From positions 310,001-374,000 of the forward strand of contig NZ_OZ242342.1 of assembly GCF_965208555.1 (NCBI RefSeq): DNA of 64,000 nucleotides. Reading direction: 5' to 3'. This DNA is from Poriferisodalis sp965208555. GTDB taxonomy: Bacteria; Actinomycetota; Acidimicrobiia; Acidimicrobiales; Poriferisodalaceae. A model generated the notes under the pieces. The model made no database searches, had not been told where the DNA came from, and was given only the letters and a program-made list of their open reading frames with translations. Numbering within the stretch: position 1 is the first letter of the stretch; each line of letters begins with the position of its first letter. The position numbers were made by a program, and so were the translations under genes. Below are positions 54,081 to 61,951 of the stretch, one piece after another.

Positions 54081-57000
54081 TCAGGCGCCGATGGTCTGCT
54101 GTTCCTCAACCCAGTTGCTGGTATACCTGCCGCTCACCAAGCGCAGGCGAACGGTCAACTGCGTGCCGGCGGTACCAGTGATGCGGTAGGGAAGCGCTCC
54201 CTGGGCAACCGTGGCGGTGCGGCCGTCGGCGATGTCGTCGGAGTATTCCTCGCCGTCGGCCTTCCATTGGATCTCGATCTCGTCGACCCGGTCAGTGTTG
54301 ATGTTGCGCGAGTTGTACCAGTTGACGTCGATGCGGCCGGCGCCGGCTTCGAGGTCGATCCGGCCGGGGTCTTCGAGCGGGCAGCCGTTGTTGATCCACG
54401 GGTTGCGTCCCGCGTTCGGGGTACCGGGGGTCATAGCTGCATGCGTCGCAGCGGAGTTGCTGCAATAGCCGCCAAAAAGCGTGCTGAAGTGTACGACCGG
54501 CACCACCCGATAGCTGGTTTGGCCCCATTCCTCGTAGTACTGGAATCTGCGAACATGAGTCCACAGCCGGTTCGCGTTGCCGTCATAGTCGCGTGAGCGG
54601 AGGTCGGAAGCAGATCCGCCGTAGGTGTCCGTGAACCAGTCGGGAAGGTCGCCGGCCAGCACGTCGCGGATGAAGTCCTCGTCGGCACTCGTCGGCTCAC
54701 GGTCGACAATCGTGGTGACCTTGTCGCACGTCCACCAATAGCTCAGATAGTCTCTCACCCGGTACGGATACGGGACACTCAGAGTCAGCGGAACGAACAG
54801 GTGGTGCGGATTGGACAGATCGCCGGCCTCGACGTCGCGTTTTGCGTCCTTCATCACCACGTAGGTGATCAGGTCGGCCAGTAGTTCGTGGGCGGTGCAC
54901 CAACTGTCGCGCCATACCCGGTTGGAGTACGTCTCGTTCACGTAGAGGAGGGACAAGGCGGCGATGGCAGCATCGCCGCCGTCCTGCGCGATGTAGTCGG
55001 CGATGTCAGTCGACAACGTCCAGACGTGTGCGTACTCATGGAGCAACGCGCTGATGTGCTCTGGGTCGTCTCGCTTGAGGTTCTCGTCCAGCCCGATGTC
55101 ATTGAATCTCGAAGCCGGCAGGTTGTCCCGTTCGGCCAGCGGAATCGTCGAGATATGTGAACGGTAGACGCCAGGAGTGCCTTGGCTGTGAATCGTGATG
55201 CTGGTGCCGGGTCGTTCGTCGACGAATCGCCACACCGTGCGCAGCCACGGCCAGTCGTCCTCGAGCACTTCGATGAAGTTCTCCTCGACCCAGTAGTTGT
55301 ACTCAGCCTCGGAGTGCAGCATCGTGTAGCTGAATACGTCAGACGGCGGGCTGTCGCCGCCGTCGTTGCGGGCGATGACTCGGATCTCCCACTCGGTGCC
55401 GTCGCCGTCGTCGTCCTTGATGCCTTCGACTGAGACGTCTTTCCCGTACGCCTCCGCGCCACACGACATGGCGACGGTCTTTTGCCGGTTGACGGGATCC
55501 CAGCTCTCGCCGGGTCGGCGCCACTGGATCTTGTACGTGTAAATGCACGTCCTCGGCGGAGGGACCTTCCACCTGAGGTGCAGCTTGTCCTCGAAGAGCC
55601 GGCCATTGTCCGCCAGCTTCTGGGGAACGGAGGGTGCAGCCGTTACTTTGCGGGTGACGGTATTCGACCACACCGTGTCGCTGCCTGACGTGTCGTTGGC
55701 GCCGACCTGCACCTCGTACCAGTCGTTCCGAGTCAGCGAGGACATCGTGTAGGGCGATGTCCGGTCGGTGACTGTCGTCCAGGGCTCCGTATCGCGCAGG
55801 CGGTAACGGATGTCGTAGGTGCCGATCTCGCTCTGGGGCGCGGCTGGGGCCGACCACGACACGATCAAGTTGTTGTTGCCGCGGCCTCCGGTGACCTCGA
55901 CATCACGCGGTACGAAGCTCTTGGCTGGCGTCGCGGTTGCCGTGCCGTAGGCAGCACCAGCACCGACGGGGTTCGACGCACCGACCCGCACGTCGTAGGC
56001 CGTGCCGTTGGTGAGGCCGGTGATCTCCGCCGTCGTCTCGGTGATGGTCACCCCGGTGTCCGACCAGGCGTCGGCGCTGCCGTTCTCCTTCCATTCGACG
56101 GTGTAGGCCAGCGCGCCGGCCCTGTAGCTGCCGGTGCTGTGCGGCGCGCTCCAAGTAATTCGCAACGACTCGTGGTCTGGCCGAGCCGTGACGTGTCTCG
56201 GGGTGCCCGGTGCCGAGCCGACGGGTGTGCCGGCCGACTGGTACTCGGTGCCCCGGCCCTTCTCGTTGACGGCGGTGACCCGGATGTCGTAGTCGAGGTC
56301 GTTGATCAGCCCCGTGATGGTGGTGGTGGTGTTGGCGCGGTTGGCGGCGTTCTCGCCGAACACCCGCCAGTCGTCGTCGTCGCCGTTCTCCTTGTATTCC
56401 ACGACGTAGTCGAGCGAGCTGTAGCCGCCGGTCTCGGTGGGCGCAGTCCAGTCGAGCTTGAGCCGCTTGTTCTCGGCCGTGATCACCACGTCGCCCGGCT
56501 CTCCGGGCACGGTGCCGACCGGGGTGCCAGACACCTCGGTGAACGGGCCCGTGCCGGCAGTGTTGGCGGCCGCGACCCGCACGTCGTAGGCGGTGTCGTT
56601 GGCGAGGCCGCGGATGACGGCAGTGGTGCCGGTGATGGTGACCCCGTCGGCGGACCAGTTGCCGCTGGTGTCGGCCTCGCGATGCTCGACCACGTAGGTG
56701 ATGTCGGTGTAGCCGCCGTCGTCGGTCGGGGCGTCCCACGACAGCTCCAGCTTGCCGCCGCCCTCGAGCGTCACGGTGACGTTGCGCGCCTCGCTGGGCT
56801 CGGTGCCCAGCGGCGTGCCCTTCGCCGACGGGGTGGAGTAGGCGCTGCGACCCGCCAGGTTCACGGCCTGCACCTGCACCTCGTATTCGGTGCCGTTGGC
56901 GAGGCTGGGGATGGTCGTCGAGGTGCCCGACACTCCCTGGGGCCCGTCGAGCCACGGCTCGGTGTCGGTGGGGTCGGTCTCGCGGTACTGCACGTTGTAG

Positions 57001-60000
57001 GTCAGCAGCGAGGCGTCGTAGCCGCCGGTGTTCGACGGCGCTGTCCACGACACGAGCAATGCCCGCCCGCCGGCCTGCGCCCCCACGCTGCGGGGCACGC
57101 CCGGCGCGGTGCCCACCGGCGTAGCGGTGTCGGTGTCGACGCTGCCGGTGCCGGCGGGGTTCTTGGCCGCCACTTGCACCTCGTAGGTGACGCCGTTGTC
57201 GAGCCCGGTGATCGTGGCGCTCGTTCCCGAGACGGTGACCCCGGACCTCAGCCAGCCCCCACCGAGCTCCGGCTCGCGGTACTCGACCACGTAGGAGATG
57301 TGCGTGTCGGCGTAGTCGCCGGTGTCGGTGGGTGCGGTCCACGGCACGGTCAGGCGCCCATTGCCGGCGGTGATCGTGCCGATCGTGGGCGCACCGGGAG
57401 CGGACCCGACGGGGGTGCCCGTGGTGGTGATGAAGCTGCTGGTGCCCGCGGGATTCTTGGCGGCGACCTGCACCTGGTACAGGTCGCCGTTGTCGAGGCT
57501 TGAGATCGAGGCGGGCGAAGTGTCGGGTTCGGGACTGAGGGTTTCCCACGGCCCGCTGGTGCCCTTGCGGTACTGCACCGGGTAGGTCAGGAACGAGCTG
57601 GCGTAGTCGCCCGTGTCGGTGGGGGCGGTCCACGACACCTGCAGCGTTCCGTTGCCCGCGCTCACCCCGCTGATGGCCGGCGCACCGGCCGTGGTGCCCT
57701 TCGGCGTGCCCGCCGTATCCGTCGCTTGCGCGGTGAAGGCGCTCGTACCCGCCGGGTTCACCGTCGCGACCTGGACTAGGTATTCGGTGCCGTTGTCGAG
57801 GCCGGTGACCGTCGCTCGCCGGCCCGACACGGTGACGCCGTCGTCGGACCACGTGCCGCCGCTGCCCTCGCGGACCTCGACGGTGTAGGTCACATGCGCC
57901 GATGCGTACCCGCCGGTGTCCGACGGCGCTGCCCAGGTCACGGTGAGCTGACCGTTGCCCACCGTCACCGAGACGCCCGTGGGCACGCCGGGCGCGTCCC
58001 CCACCGGCGTCGCCGACTCGGGCTCGCTGTAGGGGCTGATGCGCGGCGCGGGATTCTTCGCGGCCACCTGCACTTGGTACAGGTCGCCGTTGTCGAGATC
58101 GGGGATTGTCGCCGACGTGGCCGTCTGGGCGGAGGCATGCGTCGACCAGCCCCCGGTGGTGCCCTTGCGGTACTGCACCGAGTAGGTCAACTGTGCGGTC
58201 GTGTAGCCCCCGGTTTCCGCCGGTGCAGACCACGACACCTCCAGCTGGCCCTTGCCAGCCGTGACCGACACGCTCGGGGGCACCCCGGGCGCATCGCCCA
58301 CCGGAGTCCCCTTCACCGGCGTCGTGAAGCCGCTGAGGAAGGTCGCGACAGCGCTGTTCGCCGCCTCGACGTGCACCTCGTACTCGTCGCCGTTGTCGAG
58401 GCCGGTGATGGTCGAGGTCAGCGCCGACAGGCCCGACGCGAACGTCGTGAAGTCGCCGGTGCTGCCCTTGCGGTACTGCACGGTGTAAGTCAGGAACGAA
58501 TCCGCGTAGCCGCCGGTGCTCGACGGCTTCTGCCAGTCGACTCGCAGCGTGCCGTTGCCCGGTGTCAACCTCACGCTGCGAGGCTTCCCCGGTGCTGTTC
58601 CGACCGGCGTGCCGGTGTCGGTGGCGACGCCGCTGGTGCCGGCAGGGTTCTTGGTGGCGACCTGCACGTCGTAGGCGACGCCGTTGTCGAGGCCCCTGAT
58701 GGTGGCGCTCGTCCCCGAGATGGTCACCCCGGTGGTCAGGAAGCTCCCTGTGGTGCCTTGTTCGCGGTGCTCCACCACGTAGGTCAGGAACGAAGCGGCG
58801 TAGTCGCCGGTGTTTGACGGGGCGAACCACGAGAGCTGCAACTGGCCGTTGCCGGCCGTCACGGTGTCGATCGTCGGGGCGCCGGGCGCATTGCCGATGG
58901 GTGCGCCCCGCCTGGTGACCGTGCTGCTGGAGCCGGCCGGCGTCTTGGCCGCGACCTGCACTTGGTACTCCACACCGTTCTCGAGGCTGGGTATCGACAC
59001 CGACGTGCCGCGCTCGTCGCTGGCGAACGTCATCGTGGTGCCGCCGCTGGTCTTGCGGTACAGCACCGAATAGCTCAGGTGCGCAGCGTCGTAGCCGCCG
59101 ATACTCGAGGGCGCCTGCCACGACACGTCGAGGCTCCCGAAGCGGTTCGTGACCGTCACGTGCTGGGGCACGCTCGGCCCGCTGCCCACCGGCGTGGCCT
59201 CTTCGGTGACGTAGCCGCTGGACAGCACCGCGTTCTTGGCCGCGACCCGCACCTCGTAGGTGACACCGTTCTTGAGGTTGGGAATGGTCACCGAGGTGCC
59301 GCTCTCGTCGGCGGCGAACGTGTTCCAGAGGCCGCTGCCGGCCTCCTGGTAGCCGACCTCGTAGGTGACCGACGCGTACCCGCCCCGCTCCGACGGCGCC
59401 TGCCATCTCGCTGCGAGCTGGTTGCGGCCGGCGGTCAGCGAGAGATTGGCCGGCTCGCCCGGGGCCCTGGTTCCCACTGGCGTGCCTTGGACGACGACGA
59501 AGGTCCCGGTGCCGGCGCTGTTGCGGGCCGCGACCTGGACCTGGTACGTGACGCCGTTGACGAGATTCTCGATCTCGGCGGTGCTGTCGTCGTTCTTGAC
59601 GCCCGACGACGACCAACCTCCCGTCGAGCCGACCCGGTGCTGCACCACGTAGGACAGATCAGCATCGCCGCCGTCGCTGTTGGGCGGATTCCAAGTGAGG
59701 TCGAGCGTGGTGTCGCCTTCGGCGGTGATCCGCACGTCCTGGGGCACACCCGGCAGCAGTATCTGCGCTCCTCGGGTCTGGCGCGCCGTCTGTCCGGTGG
59801 CGCCGGTTCCGGTGCTGATGCCGCCGCCGCCACCGCCACCGCCGCCACCGCCACCGCCGCCACCGCCGGCGGGGCCGGCTTGGGAGGAGTCTTCGATGTA
59901 GGCGTCGAGGGCTGTCTGCGAGATGGCGGCGTTGCCGCCGAAGACGTTCAGCGTGATGCCGTCGAGGTGCAGCGCTCGGAACCGGTTGATGTAGCTGGCG

Positions 60001-60431
60001 GTGTTGCGGGGAATCTCGCCTGTCCACCCCAGCACCAGGGCCGCGCAGCGCCGGGCCAGCAGCGGCGCCGCCGCGAACGCGTCGAACGGCACATCAGCGC
60101 GGGCCAGGCCCAGGTAGGCATGCCGCGGGCATCGGTCGGTCATCTCGGCAGCGGCCAGGGCCGCCAGGCGCGATGCCGTGCTGATCCGTGTTGCCCCGGC
60201 GACGCGCCGCACGCCAATCCCCAGCGCCTCCACCCCGGCGGACACCTCGGTGGCCAGCGCCGCCGTGCCGCCCATCACCAGCGCGTGATCCACCGGGGTC
60301 TGCTGCAGGTACCGGGTCACCGACGGATGCAACCCATCGGGTGGAGTGAGCAGCACCGGGTGACCCCCGTACGCCGAGAGCGGACCCGCCACCAGAGCGT
60401 CAGCGAACACCTCGCCGCTGGCCAAGAACAC
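54081..60431 (-). CDS. CWB2 / 15x FN3 / metalloprotease surface protein, main part of a frameshifted gene
   Basis: This 2,116-codon frame lacks its own start: GTG 60431 is an internal codon of a CWB2 repeat whose beginning is in another frame (60400-60984). Visible order: CWB2 strands (VFLASGEVFADALVAGPL; ALVMGGTAALA; VRRVAGATRISTA), a Gly-rich linker (about 187-203), and 15 FN3 domains of about 95 residues (PxxVxVTAGNGQLxVSWxAP type). A zincin-like domain holds H-E-Y-A-H at about 1,798-1,802 and a downstream H-E in CTAHELLADL at about 1,846. A final FN3-like domain ends QQTIGA. HExxH plus a distal Glu fits a gluzincin-type protease. If the shift is real the gene is off or makes a cytoplasmic fragment; if it is a sequencing error or reversible slip, it is a wall-anchored protease-adhesin. 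Confidence 0.75.
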   Translation of the reverse strand: MFLASGEVFADALVAGPLSAYGGHPVLLTPPDGLHPSVTRYLQQTPVDHALVMGGTAALATEVSAGVEALGIGVRRVAGATRISTASRLAALAAAEMTDRCPRHAYLGLARADVPFDAFAAAPLLARRCAALVLGWTGEIPRNTASYINRFRALHLDGITLNVFGGNAAISQTALDAYIEDSSQAGPAGGGGGGGGGGGGGGGGISTGTGATGQTARQTRGAQILLPGVPQDVRITAEGDTTLDLTWNPPNSDGGDADLSYVVQHRVGSTGGWSSSGVKNDDSTAEIENLVNGVTYQVQVAARNSAGTGTFVVVQGTPVGTRAPGEPANLSLTAGRNQLAARWQAPSERGGYASVTYEVGYQEAGSGLWNTFAADESGTSVTIPNLKNGVTYEVRVAAKNAVLSSGYVTEEATPVGSGPSVPQHVTVTNRFGSLDVSWQAPSSIGGYDAAHLSYSVLYRKTSGGTTMTFASDERGTSVSIPSLENGVEYQVQVAAKTPAGSSSTVTRRGAPIGNAPGAPTIDTVTAGNGQLQLSWFAPSNTGDYAASFLTYVVEHREQGTTGSFLTTGVTISGTSATIRGLDNGVAYDVQVATKNPAGTSGVATDTGTPVGTAPGKPRSVRLTPGNGTLRVDWQKPSSTGGYADSFLTYTVQYRKGSTGDFTTFASGLSALTSTITGLDNGDEYEVHVEAANSAVATFLSGFTTPVKGTPVGDAPGVPPSVSVTAGKGQLEVSWSAPAETGGYTTAQLTYSVQYRKGTTGGWSTHASAQTATSATIPDLDNGDLYQVQVAAKNPAPRISPYSEPESATPVGDAPGVPTGVSVTVGNGQLTVTWAAPSDTGGYASAHVTYTVEVREGSGGTWSDDGVTVSGRRATVTGLDNGTEYLVQVATVNPAGTSAFTAQATDTAGTPKGTTAGAPAISGVSAGNGTLQVSWTAPTDTGDYASSFLTYPVQYRKGTSGPWETLSPEPDTSPASISSLDNGDLYQVQVAAKNPAGTSSFITTTGTPVGSAPGAPTIGTITAGNGRLTVPWTAPTDTGDYADTHISYVVEYREPELGGGWLRSGVTVSGTSATITGLDNGVTYEVQVAAKNPAGTGSVDTDTATPVGTAPGVPRSVGAQAGGRALLVSWTAPSNTGGYDASLLTYNVQYRETDPTDTEPWLDGPQGVSGTSTTIPSLANGTEYEVQVQAVNLAGRSAYSTPSAKGTPLGTEPSEARNVTVTLEGGGKLELSWDAPTDDGGYTDITYVVEHREADTSGNWSADGVTITGTTAVIRGLANDTAYDVRVAAANTAGTGPFTEVSGTPVGTVPGEPGDVVITAENKRLKLDWTAPTETGGYSSLDYVVEYKENGDDDDWRVFGENAANRANTTTTITGLINDLDYDIRVTAVNEKGRGTEYQSAGTPVGSAPGTPRHVTARPDHESLRITWSAPHSTGSYRAGALAYTVEWKENGSADAWSDTGVTITETTAEITGLTNGTAYDVRVGASNPVGAGAAYGTATATPAKSFVPRDVEVTGGRGNNNLIVSWSAPAAPQSEIGTYDIRYRLRDTEPWTTVTDRTSPYTMSSLTRNDWYEVQVGANDTSGSDTVWSNTVTRKVTAAPSVPQKLADNGRLFEDKLHLRWKVPPPRTCIYTYKIQWRRPGESWDPVNRQKTVAMSCGAEAYGKDVSVEGIKDDDGDGTEWEIRVIARNDGGDSPPSDVFSYTMLHSEAEYNYWVEENFIEVLEDDWPWLRTVWRFVDERPGTSITIHSQGTPGVYRSHISTIPLAERDNLPASRFNDIGLDENLKRDDPEHISALLHEYAHVWTLSTDIADYIAQDGGDAAIAALSLLYVNETYSNRVWRDSWCTAHELLADLITYVVMKDAKRDVEAGDLSNPHHLFVPLTLSVPYPYRVRDYLSYWWTCDKVTTIVDREPTSADEDFIRDVLAGDLPDWFTDTYGGSASDLRSRDYDGNANRLWTHVRRFQYYEEWGQTSYRVVPVVHFSTLFGGYCSNSAATHAAMTPGTPNAGRNPWINNGCPLEDPGRIDLEAGAGRIDVNWYNSRNINTDRVDEIEIQWKADGEEYSDDIADGRTATVAQGALPYRITGTAGTQLTVRLRLVSGRYTSNWVEEQQTIGA

Positions 60432-60984
60432 CGTCCGGCCCGAGGTGCCCAGCGCCCCTGGTGCGCCGCCGCGCCGCCAACACCGACGTCTCGTACTGAT
60501 CTGCGCCGCCCAGGCGCTCGACCTCGAGGCCCGCAGCCGTGAGCTGCTCGTCCACGGCGGTCGGCACGGCGTCCCCGGTGGAGATCACCAGCACGTTCGA
60601 CACGCCCGTCTCGGCCAGGAAGGCCATCGCGTCCGGCCGCAGACCCGTTCTCGGTGTCAGCAGGATCGCGGCCTCCAGATCCCCGGCCACCGACGACGCC
60701 ACCACGGCGTCGTGCCAGCTCCGGCCTGACACCACCACCACCCACTCCAGCGACCCGCGGGCATCTGCGGCCACCGCCTCGGCCACCAGCAGCGACGTTG
60801 CGTACCGATCCGCACCGCCGAAGCGCTCTAACTCGATATCGCCTAGGTGCTCGTGGGCACTCGCAGGGCCCACCGGCACCAGGCCCACGACACACACCAG
60901 CACCAGACCGACCAACCAGCGCCACAGCACGGCAGACAACAGGCGCGCTCTGGGCACAGCAGACAACAGGCGCGCTCTAGGCAC
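60400..60984 (-). CDS. N-terminal part of the frameshifted CWB2/protease gene
   Basis: Starting at GTG 60984 this frame gives a signal peptide with a repeated PRARLLSAV motif, then LWRWLVGLVLVCVVGLVPVG, a complete first CWB2 module (LERFGGADRYATSLLVAEA; VLVISTGDAVPTAVDEQL) and the start of a second (VERLGGADQYETSVLAARR). After that the homology continues in the next frame (ALGTSGRTVFLASGEVFADA), so one base is gained or lost between about 60446 and 60470, most simply in the four-base G run (coding strand AGGGGCG, + strand near 60455). In this frame translation ends at 60400 with nonsense residues. No good ribosome site precedes GTG 60984; GTG 60957 is an alternative start. Confidence 0.75.
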   Translation of the reverse strand: MPRARLLSAVPRARLLSAVLWRWLVGLVLVCVVGLVPVGPASAHEHLGDIELERFGGADRYATSLLVAEAVAADARGSLEWVVVVSGRSWHDAVVASSVAGDLEAAILLTPRTGLRPDAMAFLAETGVSNVLVISTGDAVPTAVDEQLTAAGLEVERLGGADQYETSVLAARRRTRGAGHLGPDGVLGQRRGVR

Positions 60985-60987
60985 AGC
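60934..60987. repeat. 27-bp tandem repeat in signal-peptide codons
   Basis: Two copies (60934-60960 and 60961-60987) differ at one base. Each encodes PRARLLSAV. Being a multiple of three, it changes signal-peptide length but not frame. Confidence 0.9.
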
Positions 60988-61120
60988 AGTACGACCGGAA
61001 CATGAGGGGGAGAAGCCGAGACGCGAACCGGCGTCGAGCGGCCCGGCACCATACCAAGAATGCTTGCCTGAGACACGTACGTATCAGACACGTCGGCGCT
61101 CAGGCTGACCCAAGAGAGTC

Positions 61121-61143
61121 AGGCACCGCCGTCGGCGGCGCCT
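61121..61143 (-). terminator. Hairpin downstream of the PAS-LuxR gene
   Basis: AGGC-a-CCGCC, loop GTC, GGCGG-c-GCCT: nine pairs with one mismatch, about 30 bp after the stop of the minus-strand regulator gene. On that strand it is followed by GACTCTCTTGGG, only weakly T-rich. Confidence 0.4.
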
Positions 61144-61171
61144 GCTGGCGTTGCAGCGCCGAGGTCAGCGG

Positions 61172-61798
61172 CTAGAGCAGTCCCTCGCGCATGGCGATGA
61201 CCACGGCGTCGAGCTTGGTCCTCGCGCCGAGCTTGGTCCGCAGCCCGCGAATGTGGTTGCGCACGGTGTGGATGCTGATGTCGAGATCCTCGGCGATCTG
61301 CTCGGTCTGTGCCCCGGCGGCCATGTGCCGCAGAATCTCCTCCTCGCGCGGGGACAGCCTGCTGACCCCGGCGCCGGCGCCGGCGCCGGCGTCAGGAGCT
61401 GAGCGGCGCGCTGCGCGCAACGCGTCCGCGGCAAAGCCGGTCGAGCCGGCTGCAGCGGAGACGGACGAGGCGTCGAACAGGTAGGCGACGAGCGTCTCGC
61501 GGTCCGCGAGGTCGGTCAGCACCACGGGAACCAGCGCAAGCTGGGTCGTGCCCGCGGCCGGCCTCTCGGTGCCATCGGGCGCCTCGCCGGGGTCCGGCGG
61601 GCTCGACGCCATGTCGGAGGCCAGCGCGCGCATGAGGTCATGGCTGCGCCGCCCGAGGGCTTCGGCGGCGCTGATCCCCGAGATCTCCTCCGCGCGACGG
61701 TTCCAGTAGATGACCTCGCCGCCGACGTCAGCGACGCACGCACCGAATCGCGCGACGTCGAGCATGGACAGGAAGTCGTTGCGGGTCGTGTTCTGCAC
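61172..61798 (-). CDS. PAS-LuxR transcriptional regulator
   Basis: I chose GTG 61798 because GGAAAGGGA lies 6 bases before it and the PAS homology follows at once; the frame is open to GTG 61909 but those 37 codons look non-coding. The 208-residue product has an N-terminal PAS domain (FGACVADVGGEVIYWNRRAE, then EISGISAAEALGRRSHDL), a flexible Ala/Gly linker with a (GA)n run, and a C-terminal LuxR/GerE HTH (LSPREEEILRHMAAGAQTEQ, then IAEDLDISIHTVRNHI). No receiver domain, so the signal is presumably a ligand or redox state sensed by PAS. It is divergent from the large GAF/PAS regulator gene and sits next to the surface-protein island, which it might control; that link is only positional. Confidence 0.85.
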   Translation of the reverse strand: MQNTTRNDFLSMLDVARFGACVADVGGEVIYWNRRAEEISGISAAEALGRRSHDLMRALASDMASSPPDPGEAPDGTERPAAGTTQLALVPVVLTDLADRETLVAYLFDASSVSAAAGSTGFAADALRAARRSAPDAGAGAGAGVSRLSPREEEILRHMAAGAQTEQIAEDLDISIHTVRNHIRGLRTKLGARTKLDAVVIAMREGLL

Positions 61799-61951
61799 CG
61801 ATGGTCCCTTTCCGCTCCTGGCTGGCTCGTGACTGACGCCCCGGCGTGCGCATGCACGCCGAAACGCTTGCGCGTCCATCATACGAGTTGCCTGACCTGA
61901 TGTTGTCACATTCGCAACAAATTTGGGTCGAAATGAGCACTTTTATGATGA

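Noticed and set aside
55903..59616. 1,237-codon minus-strand ORF in another frame of the FN3 gene
   Set aside because: Its length comes from the FN3 repeats themselves; composition is RRRH-rich and there is no recognisable domain, whereas the overlapping frame encodes 15 FN3 domains.
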